A stretch of 64,000 nucleotides of DNA from the NCBI RefSeq assembly GCF_002850255.1, contig NZ_CP022522.1, positions 3,946,501 through 4,010,500 of the forward strand, written 5' to 3'. The position numbers and the translations under genes are program-made. Under the pieces are notes generated by a model that saw only the letters and a list, made by a program, of their open reading frames with translations, was not told the origin of the DNA and made no database searches. Positions 25,667-35,902 of the stretch are shown piece by piece (positions within the stretch are counted from its first letter, which is position 1; every line of letters begins with the position of its first letter). The stretch comes from Pseudoalteromonas sp. NC201 (GTDB taxonomy: Bacteria; Pseudomonadota; Gammaproteobacteria; Enterobacterales; Alteromonadaceae).

Positions 25667-25779
25667 AACAACCCCTCAATTAAACAATTTTTTGCAATTA
25701 TATTAAAATTACCCAAAACAGGTATAGCAAGAAATTATTAATTTCCCTTTTTCGGAAACGGATTAGGTTTTTAATACAC

Positions 25780-25810
25780 AAAAAAGGCCGAGCATCACTG
25801 CGCGGCCTTT
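25780..25810 (-). terminator. Terminator of the RND efflux operon
   Basis: Read on the minus strand: AAGGCCG and CGGCCTT arms with a 12-nt loop and a T6 tract, 27 bp after the RND pump stop. Confidence 0.85.
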
Positions 25811-25836
25811 ATATTATTGAGTGTAAACGAGAGTTT

Positions 25837-28800
25837 CTAAGCTTCTGCTTTCTCTAGTTGGTTATCGCCAGATTTAGGCTTGCGTCTGATCTTCGCTTTT
25901 AAGCGTGAACCCGCACCCTGCATATCCGTTAAGATGATGTATAGGGCCGGCACTAACACCAGCGTGATAAGCGTTGCGAATAGCACTGCAAACCCAAGTG
26001 ATACCGCCATCGGAATAACAAATCTTGCTTGTAGACTCGTTTCAAAGATGATTGGCATTACACCAGCAAACGTCGTGATAGAGGTTAGCGTGATTGCCCT
26101 AAAGCGTGCACACCCCGCTTCAATAACCGCCTCTTTAAGCTTAACGCCCTCAGCACGTGCTTGGTTGATATAGTCCGTCATTACCAAGGAGTCGTTGATC
26201 ACAACCCCTGCAGCGGCTACTAGTCCAAACATAGACATAGTACTCATATCTAAGCCAAACACTAAGTGACCCCATAGCGCGCCCACTAAGCTAAACGGAA
26301 TTACCGACATCACGATAAGCGGTTGTGCGTAACTCTTCAGCGGTACAGCCAATAGGATATAAACCATCAACATACCAGCGGCAAAGAATAAGATCTGCTC
26401 ACTGGTTTGCGCTTGACGCTCTTCCACACTACCACCTAGCTTAGTTTTGACGCCTGGGAACTGTTTTAGTAGCTCTGGTAAGATATTTTCTTCGATATTC
26501 TTAACCACGGCATCTGGCTCAATCAGCTCTTCATCGATGCTACCGTATACATATACCGTTCTAAAGCCATCTTCACGACGAATATAATTGATACCCGGCT
26601 TCTCGGTAAACTCTACGACATCGCCTAGCATCACTTCTTTACCTTTTGGCGTTGTGATGATAGTACGCTTAAGTGAAGCCAAAGCTTTACGATCTAGTTC
26701 AGGATAACGCACCATCACTTTGATTTCTTCGCCATCACGAATAACACGCTGTGCTTCGCCACCGTAGAAGCTATTGCCAACCTGAATCGCAACATCAGCA
26801 AGTTGCAAGCCAAGCTCATAAGCCACTGGCTTAAGCGCGATCTGCATTTCTTTACTCGCAGGGTCAATACTTGAGCTGATATCAAATAGTCCAGGTTGCT
26901 GCTGCAACATTGAAATAAGCTGCCTACCCGCCGCGTTGAGGGTCTCGATGTCAGAACCTAGCAAGCGATAGCCAAATTCGCCCTCACCACCACTTTGATC
27001 GCCAACACTGTCATACACGATGATTGATTTCACTGCGGTGATCTCTGGCATTGCCTCGCGCCAACGGCGTGCAAGTTCAAAAGCCGTAAATGGTCTTAGC
27101 TCTTCGTCAACTAACGTCGATAACACTGAGCCCTTAGCGCGGCTTTGGTTCCAAGAATATACATCCTTAACCATACCTTGACCGAACTCTTGGGCAATCT
27201 CTTTATCGACATTGCGCACCATTAACTCAATAGACTGCATTGCCGCAATGGTTTGCTCGTCCGAGACATTGTCGTTCATGGTAATTTCGATCTTTGGATA
27301 ATCCTCTGGCACTTTCGGGAATGGAATAAAGCGCACTAAATTCGAAGTCACTAAGCTAAAGCTAAATACCAGCATCGCCACAAAAGTTAATAATACGGTC
27401 CAGCGCCAGTCAACACAGCGCTGAATAAAGCGTCTGTATGGTCCGTTTACAAATGCGAAGAACTTCTTGTTAAATGCAGCACGACGACTGTTTGGACGTA
27501 GTGGTTTAATCTTAGTATGAGCAATATGCGCTGGCAAAATCCATTTGGATTCAATCAAACTGAATACCAAGCACAGAATAATAACGCCCGAGATTGACTT
27601 AAAGAATGCACTTTCAGGACCAGATGAGAACAACATAGGTGCAAACACAGCAATGGTTGTTAGTACGCCGAAGGTTGCTGGTGTTGCAACACGCTTAGCA
27701 CCAATCACCACATTCTTAACGCTGTGGCCTTTGCGTTCAATTTCGGAGTAGGCGGACTCCCCTATGACAATGGCGTCATCCACCACGATCCCAAGTACCA
27801 TAATAAAGGCAAATAGCGATACAATATTAATACTGATCCCAAGAGCTGGCATAAATAGGAATGCACCAAGGAAACACACCGGCAAGCCAATCATTACCCA
27901 GAGCGCTAATTTGAAGCGTAGGAAAATAGTCAGCATGATTGCGACGAGTAACGCACCCTGTAACATATTGCTCTTCATCATCTCGAGTCGAGCGTTCAGG
28001 TAGTACGTCATATCAACGATTGGTTCTAATCTTAAGCCTGCGGGTAACTTAGCATTTTTCTCTTCGATATATTTATGTACCGCTTTCGCGATTGGGATCA
28101 TATTTTGGTCTTTGGTCGCTTTAACCGACAGGAATACCGCATTTTCACCATTCAAACGGAAGTAATATTCACCTTCAGTCAGGCCATCTTTAATTTCTGC
28201 GATATCTTGAAGATAAATTTTGGCGCCGTTATCACCGACCTTAACAGGGATGTTTCTAAACTCATTACCGCGATACATTTGGTTTTCAACACGCACTGCA
28301 ATGATGCCTGATTCAGTTCTGATTTGACCTGCTGAAATGTTGGTTGAATAACGTCTAATTGCGCTACTTACATCACTAATCGTTAGGTTGTAACGGCGCA
28401 GAGCATCTGGATCAACTTCAATACCAATCTCATAGTTTGGGGTTGAACGGTCAACCAATGAAATCGTTGGAATTTCGAGTAATTCATCTTCGATCTCTTT
28501 GGCGATTGGCTTGAGTGCATTCAACGGTAGATTACCAGCCAGTGCGACGTTCACCACGTCTTGACGAAATTCTATAAGCTGAACCTGCACGGGCTCCATG
28601 GATGCTGGGAAGGTCGCGATACTATTCACACGCGAGCGAATTTTATCTTCTACTTCCGTTAAGTCTTCATCTTTATAGATTTCAAGTTGCGCACTACCGC
28701 TGCCTCTAGCGGCACGGTAAACCCCTTTTTTGATTTCTGTAACGTCTTTTAATGCTTCTTCAATTTTGATCAAAATCCCCTCTTCAATTTCTTGAGGAGA

Positions 28801-28989
28801 CGCGCCAGGATACACAGCTGACACCGTCACATAATTGATTTCAAAGTTTGGAAACATTTGTCTTTGGATAGTCATATAACTGATAAAACCCATTATCAGT
28901 ATGAAGACCATCAACAAGTTCGCCGCTACCGTATTATTCGCAAAATAAGCGATAATACCGCGCTGCGATGTTTTTTCTATATCACTCAT
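25837..28989 (-). CDS. RND-family efflux pump inner-membrane transporter
   Basis: A 1050-aa proton-driven pump of the AcrB/HAE class. TM1 is at about residues 20-38, followed by the first large periplasmic loop with FPNFEINYVTVSAVYPGASPQEIEE. The TM4 region has the proton-relay motif GIVVDDAIVIGE with two adjacent Asp. A second half repeats the fold (TM7 near residue 530, VINDSLVM in TM10). With its adaptor (15 nt upstream) it would export hydrophobic compounds through a TolC-like channel encoded elsewhere. Sequence is closer to the divergent environmental AcrB-like group than to E. coli AcrB. No regulator gene adjoins the operon. Substrate unknown. Confidence 0.95.
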   Translation of the reverse strand: MSDIEKTSQRGIIAYFANNTVAANLLMVFILIMGFISYMTIQRQMFPNFEINYVTVSAVYPGASPQEIEEGILIKIEEALKDVTEIKKGVYRAARGSGSAQLEIYKDEDLTEVEDKIRSRVNSIATFPASMEPVQVQLIEFRQDVVNVALAGNLPLNALKPIAKEIEDELLEIPTISLVDRSTPNYEIGIEVDPDALRRYNLTISDVSSAIRRYSTNISAGQIRTESGIIAVRVENQMYRGNEFRNIPVKVGDNGAKIYLQDIAEIKDGLTEGEYYFRLNGENAVFLSVKATKDQNMIPIAKAVHKYIEEKNAKLPAGLRLEPIVDMTYYLNARLEMMKSNMLQGALLVAIMLTIFLRFKLALWVMIGLPVCFLGAFLFMPALGISINIVSLFAFIMVLGIVVDDAIVIGESAYSEIERKGHSVKNVVIGAKRVATPATFGVLTTIAVFAPMLFSSGPESAFFKSISGVIILCLVFSLIESKWILPAHIAHTKIKPLRPNSRRAAFNKKFFAFVNGPYRRFIQRCVDWRWTVLLTFVAMLVFSFSLVTSNLVRFIPFPKVPEDYPKIEITMNDNVSDEQTIAAMQSIELMVRNVDKEIAQEFGQGMVKDVYSWNQSRAKGSVLSTLVDEELRPFTAFELARRWREAMPEITAVKSIIVYDSVGDQSGGEGEFGYRLLGSDIETLNAAGRQLISMLQQQPGLFDISSSIDPASKEMQIALKPVAYELGLQLADVAIQVGNSFYGGEAQRVIRDGEEIKVMVRYPELDRKALASLKRTIITTPKGKEVMLGDVVEFTEKPGINYIRREDGFRTVYVYGSIDEELIEPDAVVKNIEENILPELLKQFPGVKTKLGGSVEERQAQTSEQILFFAAGMLMVYILLAVPLKSYAQPLIVMSVIPFSLVGALWGHLVFGLDMSTMSMFGLVAAAGVVINDSLVMTDYINQARAEGVKLKEAVIEAGCARFRAITLTSITTFAGVMPIIFETSLQARFVIPMAVSLGFAVLFATLITLVLVPALYIILTDMQGAGSRLKAKIRRKPKSGDNQLEKAEA

Positions 28990-29004
28990 GGTCGCTCCTT
29001 GCTG

Positions 29005-30171
29005 TTACAGCTTTTCCGGCTGACTACTAGGCTTTGATGAGGAGTCCGTGCCAGCAACTTTAACTTCCATGCCTTTTTGTGGATATTCAGGTGGTGTCAT
29101 GACCACTTTATCGCGACTTGTGATGCCATCGCCGATTAAGAAGAACTCACCCTCTTCGCGGATAACTTGCACTTTTCGTGGCTCAAGCTGGTTATCTTGA
29201 TTAAGTAACCAAACCGACTGATTATTCACGATATCTTGTGGTAGACGATAGATTTGTTTTAATGTTTTACCCGCAAAGCTAACTTGTACATACGTGCCAT
29301 ATTTTATCGCTGGCTGGCGCGTTGTGAGACCATACGGGTCATTGATACGTACCACCAGGTTGTTCATACGCGTTTGTTGGTCAACAGTACCTAAATCTCT
29401 ATCAATCTCAGCTTCACGAGTGAAGGCATTCACACCACGCTGATAAACCGTAGCGGCAAGCCCTGACACTCGCTCAGGTAAGAACACAGAATCAAAACCC
29501 GCGATAGGAATAACCACTTCCGCCGTTTCGATGTTATTGACCGTACCAACTGAACTCCCCATAGAAACGAACTGGCCAAGACCAACGTCTTTTTTCACCA
29601 CTAGTGCGTTATAAGGCGCGATAACTTCGCAGTTTTCTAGGTCTCGCTTTGCACGCTGCAGTGCAGCTTTTGCCGATTTTACAGAGGCTTTGGCACTCAT
29701 GACCTGCGGTTTACGTAAAAATAGGTCGGTATGCTTTTTATTTGGAAATCTTCTTGCTTCATCAGCAGCTACATCAGCTTGTGCTTGCTCTTCGATAAGC
29801 TGCGCCTGAGCTCTGGCAAGTTCTGCTTCTGCTTGTAGTAACGCGGCTTCGTAGTTATCTTGCTCAATACGCAGTAACACTTCGCCTTTTTGTACCACAC
29901 CGCCTTCAACAAAGTTAGGGTGCCAGTATTCAACTTCGCCCGATACTTGAATAGAAAGTTGTGTACTTTCTAGCGGTTTTACTTCGCCATAGCTTTGGAT
30001 CACAACTTGGTGATCTTGCGCAGCGAGTGTTTCAACTTCAACAACAGGACGAGAATCGACTTCTTGCTTCTCAGGTTCACTCTTAGCAACGGCATTGACG
30101 AACATAAATCCGACAACACCCACTATAAGCACGGTAAAGGGTAGAATCCATTTTAAAGTTTTAGCTTGCAT
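29005..30171 (-). CDS. RND efflux periplasmic adaptor (membrane fusion protein)
   Basis: A 388-aa adaptor with an N-terminal membrane anchor (WILPFTVLIVGVVGFMFVNAV, residues 9-29) and no lipobox. Then come a biotinyl-lipoyl-like half (VSGEVEYWHPNFVEGGVVQKGE), an alpha-helical hairpin (residues ~105-180, rich in Ala/Glu/Gln), the second lipoyl half (IAPYNALVVKKDVGLGQFVSMGS) and beta-barrel domains. It bridges the RND pump to an outer-membrane channel. First gene of the two-gene operon; start ATG at 30171. Confidence 0.93.
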   Translation of the reverse strand: MQAKTLKWILPFTVLIVGVVGFMFVNAVAKSEPEKQEVDSRPVVEVETLAAQDHQVVIQSYGEVKPLESTQLSIQVSGEVEYWHPNFVEGGVVQKGEVLLRIEQDNYEAALLQAEAELARAQAQLIEEQAQADVAADEARRFPNKKHTDLFLRKPQVMSAKASVKSAKAALQRAKRDLENCEVIAPYNALVVKKDVGLGQFVSMGSSVGTVNNIETAEVVIPIAGFDSVFLPERVSGLAATVYQRGVNAFTREAEIDRDLGTVDQQTRMNNLVVRINDPYGLTTRQPAIKYGTYVQVSFAGKTLKQIYRLPQDIVNNQSVWLLNQDNQLEPRKVQVIREEGEFFLIGDGITSRDKVVMTPPEYPQKGMEVKVAGTDSSSKPSSQPEKL

Positions 30172-30414
30172 GACAGTACCTATTGATAATTTCCTGACCG
30201 TATAGTACCAAGTTTAGCGCGTTCTCGGATGTGACATTTGTAAGAATCTGTTACACCTTTAGAACAACTTTTTATAACTATCGAAAAACAGCAAAAATTA
30301 TAAAGTTATTTCAAACAATTAAGTACTAAAACCATTGATTTAAAAAGACCTTTTTAAGTACGATTTTTGTGATTTATATAACAGTTTTTTCGGCTTTTTG
30401 TCACATTTTTCACC

Positions 30415-32790
30415 CTAGATCTGCTTAGTGACATGATGAAGCTCAAGCACTAGAACTATACTGCCTACCAATACGATAGCGAACAACAGATAGATCCCAA
30501 GCAGTGGACTCAAAATACCAAACATACTCGCCACGACTAAAGACAAGAAAACTGCAATAACAACTGCGACTAACACGAGAGAAGCCCGACTCCAACACTG
30601 CTCAATAAGAACATCACGTACCTTAGCACCGACTAAACGCTTGATATAGAAGACTGGCGTACTCAATATGGCGAGGTAGCCGAGCAAACCATACATACCT
30701 GCCACTACCTGTATTAACATCATCAGTGCGATCACCAGCCCAGCTAAAAAGCTCAGCATGGCTGTTTTATTGAGTTGCTGCATCCGCGATTTGATATCGA
30801 CGAGCTTTAAAATAGATTGGCTTGGGTTTTGTTGTTTGTACAAGGCGGTAACCGTATGCAAGTCTAATTTCTCTCCTGCTTTGGCTCGCACCAGAATATT
30901 TCCACTAATAAAATTAAAAGGTAGATAAGCTAAGGCTTGTGCTTGAGACGTATGGCTAAAGGTATTTTCGACAATACCCACAAGGGTAACGGGGCGCTGA
31001 TTTCTGTCGTAGATGGTCATGCCGATATCTGCTGCTGTTACGCCAAGGCGCTGTGCTAAAAGCTGATTGAGCACCACTTTTTTCCCTGAACTATTGATAG
31101 CTAGGTCATCCTCAGAGAATCCGCCACCAGCAATAAACCTTAGGCCTGAGGTGATAAAGTAATTTGGCCCGCTGAGCTGTAAATAAGCGACGACTGAGTC
31201 GCTGCCATCATCAACTAAGCTTAGCGGCTCCAGAAATACAAACTCGTGGGGTAATACGCCAGCCAGAGCAGCACTCTCGACGCTTGGGTGCTGTCTAAGC
31301 GCCGACAAGTTTATCATCGCTTGATTATATCTTGCTTGAATAGCATCTGAGCTGCGATCGTAGTTACTTTGCTGTAACTCAACAAAATAAAGATTATTTG
31401 AGTTAAAACCACTTGAGGTATTCAACTGCCCGCCAAAATAGCTCAATAGCCAAAATGCAAAACTCATTGTGACTATGCCCACACCGATTTGCAATCCGAG
31501 TAAGGCTTGACTCATTGACTTAGGCAATTGTTTGACCTGCCCCTTCCCTGAGCCACTTAGTTGACTACGAATATCCTTAAATGACACCTGAGACATTGCC
31601 AGTTTTACAAACACCAGTGCACAGAGTTGAGCAAAAGCACCTACCAATAAAAAGCTCCACCAAGGTAGTTTGAGCCAAACTGCATGGGCTAGGGTCTCCT
31701 TCGACCAAAACTGCATTAGCCAAACGCCAGCATTCGCTATCCCTATAGCAAGCAATGACGCAAACAAAAAAATCAAGGCAATATAACGCCACTGTTCGAG
31801 TTGTAGATTGCCGCGCTTAGCACCGAGTACAATCGCCAGTGCCAGCTGGTTTTGTTTGGCTTTAAAGTCTAGCAAGTAGAGCGAAAATGCATTCACTAAG
31901 GTGATGACAAGCAGCCCAACGCCTGCAAATGCTAACCATTGCGTCGTTGTTCTTAGCTGCCCTTTTAATTTATCAGCAAGTGGTGACAACGAAAATCTGA
32001 GCGTCGCACGACCAGATATCCCTTGTTCTAATTGAGCTTGCTCAAATGCAGTTTGAAACTGTGCCTGCAAAAGCGTTAATTGCAGCTGCGCATTTTCTTG
32101 TTTTATGCGACCCACAAGAAATAAGTCGCTTCTTACCGCCAAGTGGTCCATACCCGTAATACGGTCACCCATCATAAGTGTGAATGGCAAAAATACCTCA
32201 CTCATCCGGTTAGATTGATATAACTGCGGTTCGGACTCATCGCACGCGGCCACTCCCACCACGATATAACGACGGTCATCAAGTTGAATGCTCTGTTCTA
32301 TAATATTTTCATCAGGAAAATATTGCTGTACAAAGCACTCTGTCACAACGACTTCGTTAGGTGCTGTACCAAGCTCATTACTTTGGGAAAGCCACCTCCC
32401 TTCTTTTAAAGCAATATTAAAGAGCGAAAAAAAATCATCACTGACGTAAGTTGTCTCAATCCTTGACTCAACCACTGAACCACGTAATAAGCTGTGGCTA
32501 TACAATACTGCGGAGGCTTTATCAAACAATTGCTTATCTTGAGCAAGCTGCCACGCAACAGGCGTAGAGATAGCATTTTCCATGATCGTCTTGTCATGTT
32601 CATCTAACATATTCCCTTGCAGCCAAACGAGTTTATCGCTTTGCGGATAAGGTAGCGACTGATAAGCTTGCCATGATAAGCCAATACTCATCATCATAGC
32701 GGCGAAAGCGCCGCTCAATAACACGACTAACATCAGACTTAGCCTAAGCCTATACCTCAATCGCCTCAATAGCTTACGCCATAATGTCAT
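30415..32790 (-). CDS. FtsX/MacB-type ABC exporter permease, second copy
   Basis: A 791-aa permease. TM1 lies near residues 15-37, then a MacB-type periplasmic core domain (about 40-280), three TM helices (about 285-395), a break with another TM near residue 428, a second periplasmic domain (about 450-680) and three final helices. It is thus a fused pair of FtsX-like halves. It follows its paralogue by 2 nt and the two likely heterodimerise, powered by the ATPase at 35188-35892. MacB-like systems extract substrates from the periplasm by mechanotransmission and push them out via a TolC-type channel. Confidence 0.9.
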   Translation of the reverse strand: MTLWRKLLRRLRYRLRLSLMLVVLLSGAFAAMMMSIGLSWQAYQSLPYPQSDKLVWLQGNMLDEHDKTIMENAISTPVAWQLAQDKQLFDKASAVLYSHSLLRGSVVESRIETTYVSDDFFSLFNIALKEGRWLSQSNELGTAPNEVVVTECFVQQYFPDENIIEQSIQLDDRRYIVVGVAACDESEPQLYQSNRMSEVFLPFTLMMGDRITGMDHLAVRSDLFLVGRIKQENAQLQLTLLQAQFQTAFEQAQLEQGISGRATLRFSLSPLADKLKGQLRTTTQWLAFAGVGLLVITLVNAFSLYLLDFKAKQNQLALAIVLGAKRGNLQLEQWRYIALIFLFASLLAIGIANAGVWLMQFWSKETLAHAVWLKLPWWSFLLVGAFAQLCALVFVKLAMSQVSFKDIRSQLSGSGKGQVKQLPKSMSQALLGLQIGVGIVTMSFAFWLLSYFGGQLNTSSGFNSNNLYFVELQQSNYDRSSDAIQARYNQAMINLSALRQHPSVESAALAGVLPHEFVFLEPLSLVDDGSDSVVAYLQLSGPNYFITSGLRFIAGGGFSEDDLAINSSGKKVVLNQLLAQRLGVTAADIGMTIYDRNQRPVTLVGIVENTFSHTSQAQALAYLPFNFISGNILVRAKAGEKLDLHTVTALYKQQNPSQSILKLVDIKSRMQQLNKTAMLSFLAGLVIALMMLIQVVAGMYGLLGYLAILSTPVFYIKRLVGAKVRDVLIEQCWSRASLVLVAVVIAVFLSLVVASMFGILSPLLGIYLLFAIVLVGSIVLVLELHHVTKQI

Positions 32791-32792
32791 GC

Positions 32793-35177
32793 TTATCCCT
32801 TCACTAATTCAGATGGGTTGATTAATGAATTGAGTGGCCTGCGCAGTAGTTGTTGTAGTGAAAAGTACAAACACGAGCTCGACACTAACACTATCCCCAC
32901 AGCCGCAATCGAAAACTCTGCCACATTAAATGTTTGCTGAAAGTATGGCGACAATAATAAACACCCGGTCAGGGAAATCATTAACGCAATACCTATGTGC
33001 TTAAAGTGGGTGATAAGATCCTCTTGAGTTAGATCGCTATGCTTAGCACCCAGCACCATTTTCGTACCGTAATAAGAAGCTTTAAGTGATTGGCTATAAC
33101 GAAAGACACCAAACAGGCCAATAATCACGAGCAGCAACGCCAACGCGAAGATAAACAGTGCTCCATAGGTAACCAAGGTATCAGTCAACAGGTATTGCTC
33201 ACGCTGCGCAGTAAGTGATTTAAAACTAAAGATTTTCAATGCTGGATGAACTTGCATCAGCAGCGCTGCAAAATGGGATTTAGTGACAGGCTGCTGAGTC
33301 TTAATTAACACCGTATTACTTCCTTGTACTGCTCGATACACATGGGGCAGTACGGGTTCGCCAGGCACGGCTAAATCAGCAACGACACCAATAATTTCAA
33401 ACGCCGCATCTTCGTCTGTAATGTTAAAACTCAAGCGCTTGCCTAGCGCCTTTTCCTCTCCACCTAGTTGCTCTGCAAAGGTTTTATTGATAATTAACTG
33501 CTGCTCACCGCGGCGCACCGCTTCACTATCGAAAAACTGACCTTGTAGTAACGGCAAAGAAAAAAACTCAAGATAACCACTATCCACAACTCGGCCAACC
33601 GGATGCACGCGTTCGAGCGTCTCGACTTCTTGCAATGACCAAGTGCCAACGCCTTGTCCGATCGGTGAACGGCTTCGACTCACCGCGATTACTTCTGCGG
33701 TATTCGCAAGGACTTCACTGGCTTGACGCATTACCTCTGTGTATTCATCTCTTGGCATAGTATCAGGGGCATAAAACGTCACTTCGTATTTATTCTTGAG
33801 ATCTACCGCATAAGCATTTTTGAGATGAGATAAGGCAGCAACGCCGACATTGAAGCAGAAGAAGAGCAAGATAATAGAAATACTTAACTGACTCACCGCC
33901 ATGAACCGTTGCACTCGCGCACTCACAACAACGGCATTCCCCTTACCGCTTTGTTTTAGCATGTGCGTTAAGTGACGAAAGCGTATTGCAGACATTCCTG
34001 CGAACAACAATAACCAGCTCGTCAATAAAGCGACCAATCCCAGTGCAAGTATACTTTGCCAGGTTAACGCTATCAGCTGCGCTTGCGGCAACAGCCCCAC
34101 TAGTTCTTTTTGTAGCCACTGGCAGATAACATAAGACGCTCCAATTGCAACCACGAGTGATACTAAGCAAAGTGCTAGCAGCGGTAACCACTGCATCAGC
34201 GCAATATCTCTTATTTTTGCTCCCACCACCGCTTGAATTGCCAGCGTGCGCTGGATCTGACTGAGTCTTGCAAGGTATAAGTTACTGATATTTAATAGCG
34301 CGATACCAAGTAAACCAAGCGATACCACAAACATTCCAAATAACAATAAGGGAGACTTACCGAGCATAATTGATTTCAACGACACCGCGCGAATGCCAAT
34401 ATACCACTTCGCAAAATACTCACTGTCGCTCACTTTGCTGCGCCAAAGTGTGTTCATTTCGTTCGATAGCAAGAGGCTGACTTGTTCATGCTCCACCCCT
34501 GTAGCCAGCTTACCCACCATCAAGTTAAGCGCATATCGGTTCCACCAGTAAGGTTTAGCTTCGTCTGCAGTTAGGTTGTATTGCCAAGGTAGCCATACCG
34601 CAGTGTTGTGTGTCAGCTTTTTTAAGTTAGGTTCATAAAACTGCTCTGCAGCAACTCCGACAATCGTAAACTCTCGCCCATCCAGTCGCAGCGTTTTATT
34701 TAAAATATCAGGATCACCATTGAAGTGACTTTGCCAAGCTTGAAAGCTCAACACTGCGACAGGGCTGCTCTCATCTACAGGTTCAGTAATAACCCGCCCC
34801 ATCACAAGCGGCATATCAAAAATACTAAACCACTGTGGCGAGACATAAGCTGATTCAACTTGTGGCGCATCGGCATCCGAAGTAAGCAATTGCTCAGCAT
34901 AATGCACCATCGCCAGCTGCTCCATTGCGGCAGGTTTATGCTCGTATAAATGCATCAATGATGGGTAATTAAAGGCTTCGCTGCTCTCGTTACCACTTTC
35001 ATCAAACATCGGGTATTCAAGCTTCACAATACGTTCTGAATCTGGATATGTTAAAGGTGAAAAATACAGGCTATGTAACATCCCCATTGCGACCAGCATC
35101 ACAACGAATACACAGCTCAGCGTAGTCACCACACTAACATGATAAATATTTGCACGGCCTAAGTTGAACACTTGCAT
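32793..35177 (-). CDS. FtsX/MacB-type ABC exporter permease, first copy
   Basis: A 794-aa permease with the same layout as the next gene: TM1 at about residues 15-38, a periplasmic domain with the DGREFTIVGVA motif of MacB_PCD, helices near 280-405, then TM near 428, a second periplasmic domain (FEIIGVVADL) and three C-terminal helices. Two different full-length permeases in tandem suggest a heterodimeric exporter. It begins 10 nt after the ATPase gene. Confidence 0.9.
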   Translation of the reverse strand: MQVFNLGRANIYHVSVVTTLSCVFVVMLVAMGMLHSLYFSPLTYPDSERIVKLEYPMFDESGNESSEAFNYPSLMHLYEHKPAAMEQLAMVHYAEQLLTSDADAPQVESAYVSPQWFSIFDMPLVMGRVITEPVDESSPVAVLSFQAWQSHFNGDPDILNKTLRLDGREFTIVGVAAEQFYEPNLKKLTHNTAVWLPWQYNLTADEAKPYWWNRYALNLMVGKLATGVEHEQVSLLLSNEMNTLWRSKVSDSEYFAKWYIGIRAVSLKSIMLGKSPLLLFGMFVVSLGLLGIALLNISNLYLARLSQIQRTLAIQAVVGAKIRDIALMQWLPLLALCLVSLVVAIGASYVICQWLQKELVGLLPQAQLIALTWQSILALGLVALLTSWLLLFAGMSAIRFRHLTHMLKQSGKGNAVVVSARVQRFMAVSQLSISIILLFFCFNVGVAALSHLKNAYAVDLKNKYEVTFYAPDTMPRDEYTEVMRQASEVLANTAEVIAVSRSRSPIGQGVGTWSLQEVETLERVHPVGRVVDSGYLEFFSLPLLQGQFFDSEAVRRGEQQLIINKTFAEQLGGEEKALGKRLSFNITDEDAAFEIIGVVADLAVPGEPVLPHVYRAVQGSNTVLIKTQQPVTKSHFAALLMQVHPALKIFSFKSLTAQREQYLLTDTLVTYGALFIFALALLLVIIGLFGVFRYSQSLKASYYGTKMVLGAKHSDLTQEDLITHFKHIGIALMISLTGCLLLSPYFQQTFNVAEFSIAAVGIVLVSSSCLYFSLQQLLRRPLNSLINPSELVKG

Positions 35178-35187
35178 GGTGCCCTCT

Positions 35188-35892
35188 CTATGCTCGTTGA
35201 CTAACAGGTTGAGCAGAAGCGACGGTGCCTAACAGCTCACCATCGAACAATTTCACCTGCCTTGGAGCCATATCGGCATAACGTGGATCGTGCGTCACCA
35301 TACAAACTGTGGTGCCTTGCTGATGCAATTCAGCGATTAATTGCATCACCTGATCGCCACTTTTCGAATCTAAGTTACCCGTCGGTTCGTCCACCAGTAG
35401 AATGCTTGGTTCGGTCACCAAAGCACGAGCAATCGCGACACGCTGCTGCTGCCCGCCTGATAACTGATTTGGCTTATGTTGAACGCGATGCGACAGTCCA
35501 ACCTTTTGTAAACAAGACTCGACTCGGAGCTTTACTTCAGCCTTACTCAACTTCTCAGGACGATACTTTAGGGGTAAAGCGACGTTATCGAATACCGAAA
35601 TTTCATCAATGAGATTAAAAGCCTGAAAGACAAACCCAATATGCTCATTGCGAAGCTCAGCGGCCTGATCAAGCGTCAGGGTTGTCACATCATGAGCACC
35701 AATCGTATAGCTACCACTTGTTGCTTGGTCAATTAAACCGATGATGGATAGCAAAGTAGATTTACCGCATCCTGATGGGCCAGAGATCGAAATAAAATCG
35801 CCTTGTGCTATTTCCAGTGAAATATTTCTCAGTGCATGTGTTTGTAGTTCTTCGGTTTCGAACACTTTATTGATATTTTTAAGCACTATCAT
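35188..35892 (-). CDS. ABC exporter ATP-binding protein (MacB/LolD class)
   Basis: A 234-aa ATPase with all motifs intact: Walker [11 protein letters not shown]-loop in FVFQAFNLI, signature [15 protein letters not shown], Walker [13 protein letters not shown] and switch His in MVTHDPRYA. The length and the GNLD sequence place it with LolD/MacB/FtsE-type ATPases that drive FtsX-like permeases. It lies 10 nt after the adaptor and 10 nt before the first permease, so it is the motor of this exporter. Confidence 0.95.
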   Translation of the reverse strand: MIVLKNINKVFETEELQTHALRNISLEIAQGDFISISGPSGCGKSTLLSIIGLIDQATSGSYTIGAHDVTTLTLDQAAELRNEHIGFVFQAFNLIDEISVFDNVALPLKYRPEKLSKAEVKLRVESCLQKVGLSHRVQHKPNQLSGGQQQRVAIARALVTEPSILLVDEPTGNLDSKSGDQVMQLIAELHQQGTTVCMVTHDPRYADMAPRQVKLFDGELLGTVASAQPVSQRA

Positions 35893-35902
35893 TTTGATAT
35901 TC

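Noticed and set aside
25230..25706. 158-codon plus-strand frame across the interrupted secreted-protein gene
   Set aside because: Antisense; low-complexity Ser/Pro-rich translation, and the minus strand carries signal peptide and EF-hand-like loops.
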